Assembly: GCF_000956175.1 (NCBI RefSeq)
Contig: NZ_CP011070.1
Coordinates: forward strand, 1,234,147 to 1,298,146
DNA length: 64,000 nt
Origin: Nitrosopumilus adriaticus
Lineage (GTDB): Archaea; Thermoproteota; Nitrososphaeria; Nitrososphaerales; Nitrosopumilaceae
Direction: 5' to 3'
Shown here: piece after piece, positions 34,357 through 42,067 of the stretch
Position numbering within the stretch: position 1 is the stretch's first letter
Layout: the number at the start of each line of letters is the position of its first letter
The notes under the pieces: generated by a model
What the model was told of the DNA's origin: nothing
The model's database searches: none
The model's input: the letters and a program-made list of their open reading frames with translations, nothing else
Program-made: the position numbers and the translations under genes

Positions 34357-35676
34357 TCATCGATCTTTTTTCTTTTTGAATAAGATTTCATCTTTTTCTT
34401 GCAACTCATCTGTATAGTCATCCATATCCAACATGAACTCCTCTTCATCAGAATATGCAGATTCAGCATGCTCACTTATGTCTAGACCGACATCTTCAAC
34501 TTCAGGTGAAACTCTAATGCCAATTAGATGCTTCAACACTTGTAGAATTATCCAAGTACCACCAAAGCCCATTGCAGCCGCGACCCCAACACCTACGGCT
34601 TGAATCCATAATTGATCAGGATTACCAAATAGTAATCCATCAACACCTCCAGGGTTAATCGCAGTGCTTGCAAAAATTCCTATTGCAAGTGCACCTACAA
34701 TTCCTGCAACTCCGTGGACAGAGCTCACGTCAAGTGCATCATCAATCTTCAATCTTTCTTTGAATAGCACTACACCAGAATACGAGATAACACCAATTGC
34801 AATACCAATTACAAATGCATGTTCTGCGCTTACAAATCCAGATGCAGGGGTAATTCCGGCAAGACCTGCAATAGCACCATTAATTGTAGCTACAACAGAT
34901 GGCTTTCCGGTTCTAATCCAAGAAAGGCCAGCCCAAATTAAAGCAGAAACAGAAGAGGCCATGTGAGTAACTATTACAGTGTTTCCTGCAACACCACCTG
35001 ATGCTGAAAGTGCACTTCCTGCATTGAAACCAAACCAACCAAGCCACAATAATGAAGAACCAAGAACTGCAAGTGGAATACTATGAGGAATCATAATTGC
35101 GGGGCCATAATGCCTTCTTCTACCAAGTACAAGTGCGGCAGCAAGAGCTGCCATACCAACACTAGTGTGAATTACAATACCTCCTGCAAAGTCAACTACA
35201 CCTAATTGTGCTAGCCAACCGCCACCCCAGACCCAATGGACTAGAGGATAGTAAATCAGCATAGACCATGCAGAAATGAATATGATAAAAGAACTGAACT
35301 TCATTCTTTCAGCAATTGTTCCTGTAAGTAATAGAGGGGTAATTGCTGCAAACATTAACTGGAATTTTACAAACAACACACCCGGAATTGTTGGAGCGTA
35401 TTGTTCTAATGGAGCATCAGAAGGAACGCCTTTGAGAAAGACCCAATCCATATTTCCAACCAGACCCATTGTAGAGTCACCAAATGATAAACTAAATCCA
35501 AACACGAACCACATTACACTAAGTAAAGCCAAACCAAAGAATATCTGCATGAAAATTGATGCTGCATTCTTTTTTCTTAAGAGACCAGATTCAAAGAGAC
35601 CTAACGCAGGAATCATTAAAAGTACAAGACTGCCAGCTACGAGCATCCATGCTGTATCCCCAGAATCAAGTACCAT
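34357..35676 (-). CDS. amt: Ammonium transporter Amt
   Basis: Eleven membrane helices and family signatures are visible: the N-terminal DTAWMLVAGSLVLLMIPALGLFESG, VHWVWGGGWLAQLG with the first pore His, and SVHGVAGIVGAL with the second. The C-terminal cytosolic tail is extended and acidic (EVEDVGLDISEHAESAYSDEEEF), the region that contacts PII proteins. It supplies ammonium, the energy substrate of these archaea. glnK starts 118 bp away in the opposite direction. Confidence 0.95.
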   Translation of the reverse strand: MVLDSGDTAWMLVAGSLVLLMIPALGLFESGLLRKKNAASIFMQIFFGLALLSVMWFVFGFSLSFGDSTMGLVGNMDWVFLKGVPSDAPLEQYAPTIPGVLFVKFQLMFAAITPLLLTGTIAERMKFSSFIIFISAWSMLIYYPLVHWVWGGGWLAQLGVVDFAGGIVIHTSVGMAALAAALVLGRRRHYGPAIMIPHSIPLAVLGSSLLWLGWFGFNAGSALSASGGVAGNTVIVTHMASSVSALIWAGLSWIRTGKPSVVATINGAIAGLAGITPASGFVSAEHAFVIGIAIGVISYSGVVLFKERLKIDDALDVSSVHGVAGIVGALAIGIFASTAINPGGVDGLLFGNPDQLWIQAVGVGVAAAMGFGGTWIILQVLKHLIGIRVSPEVEDVGLDISEHAESAYSDEEEFMLDMDDYTDELQEKDEILFKKKKDR

Positions 35677-35755
35677 TATTGAAAGGATTTAATTCAAAAC
35701 TAATAACAATGTCTAAAATCGATTACCAAATGATTATCATTTAGTTATCAAAATC

Positions 35756-35766
35756 AGAAATTATAT
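35756..35766 (+). promoter_or_regulatory. Candidate TATA box of glnK
   Basis: AAATTATATTT lies about 30 nt before ATG 35794, in the amt-glnK divergent gap. No clear operator is seen. Confidence 0.35.
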
Positions 35767-35793
35767 TTGTGTAAGGGACAATATGATTACTAA

Positions 35794-36123
35794 ATGCTCA
35801 AAATCGAAGTCATATTAGGCGAAAATGATGTAATGGCGATCAGTGAAGGACTAAAAAAGATCGGCATAGGAGGCCTCACAGTATCCAAAGTCAGAGGAAG
35901 AGGAAAGAGACCAGGTCCGGAAATTCACGCATCAAAAGGAAGTGAGATTTTCACACCACAGTTCAACGACAAATATAGAGTCGAGGCAATTATCACAGAT
36001 GCCATGGAAGATGAAGTTATAGGAATTATCAAAGATAATGGAAGAGTTGGGAAAATTTTTGTCTCTCAGATTTTACGTGCAGTAGATATTGCAACCGGTG
36101 ACGAAGGGGAAAATACAATTTAG
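35794..36123 (+). CDS. glnK: PII signal protein (GlnK-like)
   Basis: The 109-aa protein has the PII core: IEVILGENDVMAISEGLKKIGIGGLTVSKVRGRG, a T-loop (GKRPGPEIHASKGSEIF) and the RVEAIITDAMEDEVIGIIKDNGRVGKIFVSQ strand. The T-loop lacks the Tyr51 that bacterial PII uses for uridylylation, so control must be by ATP/ADP/2-oxoglutarate binding alone or another modification. It should block Amt when nitrogen is plentiful. Two micro membrane proteins follow in the same direction. Confidence 0.92.
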   Translation: MLKIEVILGENDVMAISEGLKKIGIGGLTVSKVRGRGKRPGPEIHASKGSEIFTPQFNDKYRVEAIITDAMEDEVIGIIKDNGRVGKIFVSQILRAVDIATGDEGENTI

Positions 36124-36130
36124 AATTACA

Positions 36131-36259
36131 ATGGATTTACGTAAAAGTAAATTATTTCGCAGAGAAAAGATGCAACCACTTCAACGTAAAGATTACCTCA
36201 AAGTTGCCGTAATGTGCGGAGTAATTATAGTACCATTACTTGTCGGTTTAGTTTTATGA
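36131..36259 (+). CDS. Micro membrane protein behind glnK (42 aa)
   Basis: The frame starts 7 nt after the glnK stop. The basic N-terminus (RKSKLFRREK) is followed by one membrane helix (VAVMCGVIIVPLLVGLVL). It overlaps the next micro gene by ATGA, so glnK and both micro genes are probably one operon. Position suggests a membrane partner of GlnK or Amt. Confidence 0.55.
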   Translation: MDLRKSKLFRREKMQPLQRKDYLKVAVMCGVIIVPLLVGLVL

Positions 36260-36348
36260 AACTCTCAAAAATTTTTATTGCAAAATTAATTCTTGCAGCA
36301 GTTGGAATGACTTTGGTAGGATTAGCTTTGTTTGGACCTTATATCTAA
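36256..36348 (+). CDS. Second micro membrane protein (30 aa)
   Basis: This is a 30-residue single helix (LILAAVGMTLVGLALFG) with a basic start. It overlaps the previous stop by 4 nt and its own stop overlaps the convergent PII-like gene end. Very short, but the coupling supports translation. Confidence 0.45.
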   Translation: MKLSKIFIAKLILAAVGMTLVGLALFGPYI

Positions 36349-36938
36349 TAGTCGCCAAAAGTATTTTCATAAACAACAGTTGGGTTCTTCAATTGTTTTT
36401 CCAAAGTTGGCAGTGATTTTACAATACAGTAATTTACAAAGTCACTAAAAGATTTTATCCTATAATCATCTCTGAGTTTTTCTTTGTTTATCTCATAAAC
36501 TGTTTGCAGTTTATGTAAAGTAAATTTCTGTAACGGAACAAATCTACTTCGTTTAGGTAATGCATTAGATTCTATTTTTTTTTCTAAAGAAACCTCCAAG
36601 TCTTGTTTTGCATCAAGTGTTTCCATATCTACAACTTCTTCCATCTCAGAAACAAAGATTTTTCCACCATGATCAGATGAAAGACCAGAATTTTTTGAAA
36701 TCATCTCTACAACTTTTCTTGCATCTTTGTCAGATACAACAATCTCAATTTTTGCCAAAGGAACGGATTTTATTCCCGTAGAACCAATTCGAGAACCTTT
36801 TACCTCATCATAAATATCACTATCATCCAAATTTCGTTTATCAATTACATATGTCCCCATTACACTCAGATTAGTCTTAATTGTGGTGAAAGTTTTTCGC
36901 TTGATTATTGCCTCTATTTTTTTCACAAATAATTTCAA
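36345..36938 (-). CDS. PII-like protein with C-terminal extension
   Basis: Residues 1-112 follow the PII pattern (MKLFVKKIEAIIKRKTF, IEIVVSDKDARKVVEMISKNSGLSS, GGKIFVSEMEEVVDMETL), with a rewritten T-loop region lacking the usual sequence. About 85 further residues form a helical tail with many Lys and an FVNYCIVKSLP helix. Such extended PII proteins may act on a different target than Amt. It points toward glnK, and is separated from the HTH gene by 164 bp holding the KPARK relic. Confidence 0.75.
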   Translation of the reverse strand: MKLFVKKIEAIIKRKTFTTIKTNLSVMGTYVIDKRNLDDSDIYDEVKGSRIGSTGIKSVPLAKIEIVVSDKDARKVVEMISKNSGLSSDHGGKIFVSEMEEVVDMETLDAKQDLEVSLEKKIESNALPKRSRFVPLQKFTLHKLQTVYEINKEKLRDDYRIKSFSDFVNYCIVKSLPTLEKQLKNPTVVYENTFGDY

Positions 36939-37025
36939 AAAAAGGTTCTATTTATCAGGATTGTTTATGTTCACAATTAAAAATTAGATCGCAGTAGAAT
37001 TTAGAAGAAAAACAGGCACAATTAA

Positions 37026-37076
37026 GGTGTAAAAAAACCAGCTAGAAAGACAAGCAAAGCTCAAGTTAAAGACTAA
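37026..37076 (+). pseudogene. Relic of a lysine-rich KPARK tail
   Basis: In frame between two stops this reads KKPARKTSKAQVKD, the same AAACCAGCTAGAAAG codons as the repeat tail of the gene at 41111-42010. It has no usable start codon. It is probably the remaining C-terminal end of a lost paralogue or of a tail-bearing gene. No corresponding N-terminal part remains nearby. Confidence 0.45.
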
Positions 37077-37086
37077 TAAGGTAATG

Positions 37087-37103
37087 TACCGTACGATACG
37101 GTA
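37087..37103. promoter_or_regulatory. Perfect palindrome TACCGTA-CGA-TACGGTA, probable operator
   Basis: Seven-base arms around CGA reach into the start codon of the HTH gene at 37103. Binding there would block transcription or translation start directly, so autoregulation by the HTH protein is likely. Confidence 0.6.
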
Positions 37104-37450
37104 TGATGCGAGCAAGACTAACATACGTACCACTAGAAGTGGCAGACCAATTTGGAGATTTTATCATACAAAGAGACGAACAAGTTCTCGATGCGGTAAA
37201 AGCAAGAACACGAGATTTTAGCACACTGTCTTTGATAAAGTTGCTATATCAATTAAGAGGAAACCCAATGACATTTTCTGATTTGTATTCAAAATCAAAA
37301 ATCAGAATGAAAAAGTCATTTCTAAACTATCTACATCTATGTGTGGATTACAACTTTATCAAAAAAGAAGCAGTAGGTCCAAACATGATCTATACAATCA
37401 CAGACAAAGGACGAACTATGTTGAATCTGTTTATGCAGAAAAGTAATTAG
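37103..37450 (+). CDS. Winged-helix transcriptional regulator (115 aa)
   Basis: The helices DFSTLSLIKLLYQLRG, MTFSDLYSKSKIRMKKSFLNYL and the wing IKKEAVGPNMIYTITDKGRTML give a winged-helix DNA-binding protein of MarR/PadR-like type. The second ATG (37106) is also possible. A perfect palindrome overlaps the start. The following PAC2 gene begins 22 nt after the stop, so the pair may form an operon. Confidence 0.8.
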   Translation: MMRARLTYVPLEVADQFGDFIIQRDEQVLDAVKARTRDFSTLSLIKLLYQLRGNPMTFSDLYSKSKIRMKKSFLNYLHLCVDYNFIKKEAVGPNMIYTITDKGRTMLNLFMQKSN

Positions 37451-37472
37451 ACAGAACAAATCGACGTAAGCA

Positions 37473-38198
37473 GTGCAGAAAGAATTTCCAGAAGCCGAAG
37501 TCTTTGAGATAAAGAAAGTAGAACTAAACAGTCCAATAATTTTTGCAGGGTTTGTAGGAGCAGGTCTGGTAGGCCCTCTTGCAATAAACCACATTATTGA
37601 AAAATTAGAAATGAAACAAATAGGAGTGATGAGATCAAAATACCTACCACCATCAACAGTATTCATGAGAGGAAGGCTTCGACATCCGTTCCGATTTTAT
37701 GCAAATCAAGATGGAACGATTTGTGCAATAATTTGTGAAATAACTTTGAGAATGGAAGGATTGTACTATTTAGTGGAATCAATTTTAGACTGGGCAGCGC
37801 AAAAAGGATCAAAAGAAATTGTGATTCTAGATGGTGTTGCAAGTACAGAGCACGACGACAAAGCATATTGTGCAGCAGAAGAAGATTTGGTAAGAACCAT
37901 GGCAGAAAAAGACATCAGTATGATTCCTCAAGGATTCATCACTGGAATTCCAGGAGGAATACTAAATGAATGTCTAGTAAGAGAAATCAAAGGAGTAACA
38001 CTATTAGCAAAAGCAAACAAAGTGGCACCGGATTCAGGAGCAGCTGCTACGCTAATTGAAGCCATAAATCGATTTTATGACATGGATATTAATACAAAAC
38101 AACTCCAAGATGAAAAAGATAGAATTCACACAGAATTCAGTGAATTGTCTCAGAAATATGTTGAGCATAGAGAAGAGATAGCTGGAATGTATATGTGA
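37473..38198 (+). CDS. PAC2-family protein (proteasome assembly chaperone-like)
   Basis: The protein has the PAC2 core: PIIFAGFVGAGLVGPLAINHII, FMRGRLRHPFRFYANQDG and EIVILDGVAST. About 40 C-terminal residues form a coiled coil. Archaeal PAC2-like proteins are thought to assist proteasome assembly. The start is GTG 37473, in the gap after the HTH stop. Regulation by the upstream HTH is possible. Confidence 0.85.
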   Translation: MQKEFPEAEVFEIKKVELNSPIIFAGFVGAGLVGPLAINHIIEKLEMKQIGVMRSKYLPPSTVFMRGRLRHPFRFYANQDGTICAIICEITLRMEGLYYLVESILDWAAQKGSKEIVILDGVASTEHDDKAYCAAEEDLVRTMAEKDISMIPQGFITGIPGGILNECLVREIKGVTLLAKANKVAPDSGAAATLIEAINRFYDMDINTKQLQDEKDRIHTEFSELSQKYVEHREEIAGMYM

Positions 38199-38247
38199 TC
38201 GAAATAGCAGGCAAATTCTTTTATTCACAGCAAATAGGCATCAAACT

Positions 38248-39270
38248 ATGACCCTAACCTACAAAAAAGCAGGAGTAGACATTTCTAAAATTAAACAAAG
38301 CCAGCAGGCAATTGGGAAATTAATCGCATCAACTCACAAGCTTCAGAAAAAAGCAAAGATAGCACATGGATTTGGACATTACGCAGGAATTGTAGAGATT
38401 CCAGGAGGAAAACTTTTGGCCACACATACAGATGGTGTCGGAACCAAAGTAGTAATTGCAAACATGATGAAAAAATACAACACCATAGGAATTGATTGTG
38501 TTGCAATGAATGTTAATGACATAATCTGTATTGGAGCAACACCAATTTCGTTTGTAGACTATATTGCTGCAAACAAAAATGATGTAACAATATTCAAAAA
38601 AATTGTAGAGGGATTAGTAACAGGTGCAAAGAAATCTTCAATGCCAATTGTAGGTGGAGAGACTGCAATAATGCCCGATGTAATTGAAGGGAAAGGATTT
38701 GCATTTGATTTGGCAGGAATGGTTGTAGGGCTAGTAGAGAAAAAAGATCTGGTGTTGGGAAATAAAATAAAAACAGGAGATGTGATTATTGGTGCAAATA
38801 GTTCCGGAATTCATTCAAATGGATACTCACTTGCAAGAAAAGCACTATTAACAAAATATTCAGTAAAGGACAAAGTTAAAGGAGTTGGAACAGTGGGCGA
38901 TGCATTACTAAAACCAACGGAAATCTATACAAATCCAGTACTTGAGATAATTCAAAAATGTAAAGTGAATGGTTTAGCCCACATTACTGGAGGAGCATTC
39001 ACCAAACTATTACGCCTCAAAAAAATAGGATACAAGATTGATTCTTTGCCAAAAATTCCACCAATCATGGGATTAGTTGAGGAACAAGGAGTAAAACCTG
39101 AAGAGATGTACAAGACATTCAACATGGGAGTAGGGTTCTGTGTAGTTGCACCAAAAAGCCAGGCAACTAGAATCAAATCAATATTCAAAAAACACAAAAT
39201 ATCAAGTCAAGAGATAGGACGAATTATTCCCAAGAAAGGTGTTTTTGTCAACTCTATTAAAATTGCATAA
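38248..39270 (+). CDS. purM: Phosphoribosylformylglycinamidine cyclo-ligase (PurM)
   Basis: The 340-aa protein has the PurM signatures: HTDGVGTKVVIA, GIDCVAMNVNDIICIGATPISFVDYIA, VGGETAIMPD and AHITGGAFTKLLRL. It closes the imidazole ring in purine synthesis, using ATP. A full-length housekeeping gene. Confidence 0.95.
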   Translation: MTLTYKKAGVDISKIKQSQQAIGKLIASTHKLQKKAKIAHGFGHYAGIVEIPGGKLLATHTDGVGTKVVIANMMKKYNTIGIDCVAMNVNDIICIGATPISFVDYIAANKNDVTIFKKIVEGLVTGAKKSSMPIVGGETAIMPDVIEGKGFAFDLAGMVVGLVEKKDLVLGNKIKTGDVIIGANSSGIHSNGYSLARKALLTKYSVKDKVKGVGTVGDALLKPTEIYTNPVLEIIQKCKVNGLAHITGGAFTKLLRLKKIGYKIDSLPKIPPIMGLVEEQGVKPEEMYKTFNMGVGFCVVAPKSQATRIKSIFKKHKISSQEIGRIIPKKGVFVNSIKIA

Positions 39271-39302
39271 GAATCAATTTCCCAAAAGATAAAGATAAGA
39301 AA

Positions 39303-39605
39303 TTAATTTGTAGGATTCATCAATGCGGCACGTTCCTTTGTTTTTTGATCTACTAGAGCATTAACAAATTGACCAGGTTCTGAATTACAATCACCAATAT
39401 TTACTGCAAAACCATCCATAGTTTCTCCAATACAGCCATCTTCTGTAACTGCAATTATCTTAACTAGTTCCATAGTTTCTGCAGGTGCAATATAGAACAT
39501 CAAATATGCAAAAAGAAGACCTGCCCCCAAGGCAATAATTCCAGCTATAATGAAAATAGAGTTCTTACTTGACGTTGGATTAGATTTTCCACCTACAGAT
39601 GACAT
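39303..39605 (-). CDS. Single-helix membrane protein (100 aa)
   Basis: One membrane helix (residues about 16-38, IFIIAGIIALGAGLLFAYLMF) is followed by a soluble outer part with two cysteines (ITEDGCIGETMDGFAVNIGDC). It resembles small thaumarchaeal surface proteins but I cannot name it. It is between purM and the antiporter; 205 bases upstream hold promoters and no supported gene. Confidence 0.6.
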   Translation of the reverse strand: MSSVGGKSNPTSSKNSIFIIAGIIALGAGLLFAYLMFYIAPAETMELVKIIAVTEDGCIGETMDGFAVNIGDCNSEPGQFVNALVDQKTKERAALMNPTN

Positions 39606-39810
39606 ATTGGTATACCATGAATTTAACTAAAGAGGTATTCGGTTATTTCTCAGAATTGATTTTTAACAATACATGTTATTCGTGAAAGCATTTGGTAGAT
39701 CTAGCACATTCTCAGCAAATTTACATAAATTGCTTTATTTACTAAAAACAAAATTATTTTCAACCTGATTTAGCTTATATGATAGATTCTCAGAAAGTAG
39801 TAAGATAGGA

Positions 39811-41058
39811 ATGGCAGAGGCGCATCTAATTGAGACAATTATCGGTATAGGAATTCTTCTTTTTGCAGCTAAATTAATGGCAGAACTTTTCCTCAGATTA
39901 AAACTTCCAATTGTTTTAGGTGAGCTTTTGGCAGGAATGATAGTAGGACCATTTGCATTAGGAGCATTTTTTGTTGTTGACGGTAGGCAATTACTTCAGA
40001 TCAACGACGAGATTAGAATTCTCGGAGAGATGGGTGCAATCGTAATTTTGTTTATGGCAGGACTTGAGATGACACCAAAAGAATTTCTCAAAGGGGGGAA
40101 AGCATCGTTTACTGTTGGGTCGCTGGGAGTAATAGTTCCATTCTTTGCAGGTCTTGTGGTTTTTCAAATGTTTGGCTTTGATGCATTACAATCAATGCTT
40201 ATTGCAACGGCACTGACAGCTACCAGTATTGCAATATCAATTCAAGTTCTAAGTGAATTTGGTAAAATAAAAACACCCGAAGCAAGACTCATCATCGGTG
40301 CTGCAGTGGTAGATGATATTTTAGCAATTGCAGTGTTATCAGTAGTATCATCTATTGCAGGATCCGGTGGAGGAGTAGAAGATATAGAGATTAGTCAAGT
40401 AGTCATCACAATATTACAAGTGTTGGGATTCTTTGCAATAATGCTCATAGTAGCAGTAGTCATAATTCCAAAAATCATCACACCAAGATTATGGAAAGCA
40501 AAGGGCAGTGTGGAAGGTATTGCGACTGCGTCATTCTTCGGTGCAGCAGCGCTTGCAGGATCCATAGGGCTATCACCGATTGTAGGAGCATTTGCAGTCG
40601 GAATGGCATTATCAACTACCAAAGTATTTGAAAAAGTAGAGAACTACATTGGAAAAGTTGGATTAATTTTTGCACCCCTATTCTTTGCAATTATCGGCGC
40701 ACAAGTAGACCTAAGGGCAGTGGATTTGAATGTGTTAATGTTAAGCGGAATAGTGATAGTAGTTGCAGTTGTAACAAAATTATTTGGTTGTGGCCTTCCA
40801 GCAATCCTATTTTTGAAAAACAAACAACAAGGTATGCGAGTGGGAATTGGAATGATCTCAAGAGGAGAGGTAGGACTTATTGTTGCAGGTGTAGGAGTAA
40901 CGGCAGGGATTTTGACATCAGAAGTTTATTCTACAATCATCATCATGGTAGCAGTAACAACAATCATCACACCATTATGGTTAAAGATGGAATACAGAAA
41001 AGAACAGAAAAACAATACTGGCGCTACCGAGCAAAGTATAGAGCAAAAACCAGAATAA
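39811..41058 (+). CDS. Na+/H+ antiporter, CPA2 (KefB/NapA) type
   Basis: Twelve or so membrane helices run from ETIIGIGILLFAAKLM onward. The AAVVDDILAIAVL double-Asp motif and the LSPIVGAFAVGMAL stretch are the ion-binding core of CPA2 exchangers. It lacks a TrkA-N cytosolic domain, so it is of the short form. It should regulate sodium and pH. The following tail-bearing gene starts 52 bp downstream. Confidence 0.92.
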   Translation: MAEAHLIETIIGIGILLFAAKLMAELFLRLKLPIVLGELLAGMIVGPFALGAFFVVDGRQLLQINDEIRILGEMGAIVILFMAGLEMTPKEFLKGGKASFTVGSLGVIVPFFAGLVVFQMFGFDALQSMLIATALTATSIAISIQVLSEFGKIKTPEARLIIGAAVVDDILAIAVLSVVSSIAGSGGGVEDIEISQVVITILQVLGFFAIMLIVAVVIIPKIITPRLWKAKGSVEGIATASFFGAAALAGSIGLSPIVGAFAVGMALSTTKVFEKVENYIGKVGLIFAPLFFAIIGAQVDLRAVDLNVLMLSGIVIVVAVVTKLFGCGLPAILFLKNKQQGMRVGIGMISRGEVGLIVAGVGVTAGILTSEVYSTIIIMVAVTTIITPLWLKMEYRKEQKNNTGATEQSIEQKPE

Positions 41059-41110
41059 ACAGCGAGTACCTTAGATTATATAGAAAATTCTTTATCGCAA
41101 AGTATGTTCT

Positions 41111-42010
41111 TTGAGAAAAGATGTGGTGAAAAAGTTGGCTGCTAATTACAACGATTTAACAAAACAAGTTCTAAATTTGCAACCACAGGTAAAATTTGCG
41201 GCAGTTGTAAATGTCAAAGGGGAAATTGTTGCTGGAGGACATAAAGAAAATGTGGAGCAATTACTCGTCGGTGACAATAGTAAGATGTCAATTCATTACG
41301 CTTTGCAAAAAAGAGACATCTACACTAATTTGACTTACAGAATAGGCAAAGAAAGATCTGCAATTACAGAATTTGAAAAAGTTGCAATCATCAGCATTCC
41401 AATAAATTCCAATGAATTGTTTTTAGTCCGTACAGATAAAGGAGTAGATTATTTTAAAATTGTAGAATTTGTTTATTCAAAATTAGATCCTCAAAAATAT
41501 ATTCGCGAGGAGATGAACGTGATAAAAAATGAGATCGAGAAATTAAAAAATCTCAAAGAAATCAAGACTGCTGCAAAGAAAAAGGTAGTAAAGAGAAAAC
41601 CAGCTAGAAAGACTGCTGCAAAGAAAGAGGTAGTAAAGAGAAAACCAGCTAGAAAGACTGCTGCAAAGAAAAAGATAGTAAAGAGAAAACCAGCTAGAAA
41701 GACTGCTGCAAAGAAAAAGGTAGTAAAGAGAAAACCAGCTAGAAAGACTGCTGCAAAGAAAAAGGTAGTAAAGAGAAAACCAGCTAGAAAGTCTGCTGCA
41801 AAGAAAAAGGTAGTAAAGAGAAAACCAGCTAGAAAGACTGCTGCAAAGAAAAAGGTAGTAAAGAGAAAACCAGCTAGAAAGACTGCTGCAAAGAAAAAGG
41901 TAGTAAAGAGAAAACCAGCTAGAAAGACTGCTGCAAAGAAAAAGGTAGTAAAGAGAAAACCAGCTAGAAAGACTGCCAAACCTAAAAGAAAAACAAACAA
42001 AAGAAAATAG
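41111..42010 (+). CDS. DUF6659-like domain fused to a histone-H1-like lysine-rich tail
   Basis: Residues 1-140 are a paralogue of the Amt-linked protein at 33982-34353. The last 150 residues are almost pure KPARKTAAKKKVVKR repeats of 15 residues, like the tail of linker histone H1 or bacterial Hc proteins, so it should bind DNA or RNA. The start is TTG 41111; an internal GTG is possible. The DNA is a nine-unit 45-bp tandem repeat that may vary in number. The combination of a regulatory domain with an H1 tail is unusual. Confidence 0.75.
   Translation: MRKDVVKKLAANYNDLTKQVLNLQPQVKFAAVVNVKGEIVAGGHKENVEQLLVGDNSKMSIHYALQKRDIYTNLTYRIGKERSAITEFEKVAIISIPINSNELFLVRTDKGVDYFKIVEFVYSKLDPQKYIREEMNVIKNEIEKLKNLKEIKTAAKKKVVKRKPARKTAAKKEVVKRKPARKTAAKKKIVKRKPARKTAAKKKVVKRKPARKTAAKKKVVKRKPARKSAAKKKVVKRKPARKTAAKKKVVKRKPARKTAAKKKVVKRKPARKTAAKKKVVKRKPARKTAKPKRKTNKRK
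41567..41971 (+). repeat. 45-bp tandem repeat, nine units (KPARK tail)
   Basis: Nine nearly identical 45-bp units. The second has GAG for AAG, the third ATA for GTA and the sixth TCT for ACT. They encode the lysine-rich tail and resemble the relic at 37026-37076. Confidence 0.9.
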
Positions 42011-42067
42011 ACAGCAAATAAGCCAAATTATTTAACGAATTTATGTCCAAATTAAGATGAGTAAACC

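Noticed and set aside
39674-39769. 31-codon ORF upstream of the antiporter
   Set aside because: No motif, no coupling; the 205-bp gap is better read as promoter sequence.
41491-42000. Minus-strand FLAGFLFTTFFFAAV repeat frame resembling a membrane protein
   Set aside because: Reverse reading of the KPARK tandem repeats.
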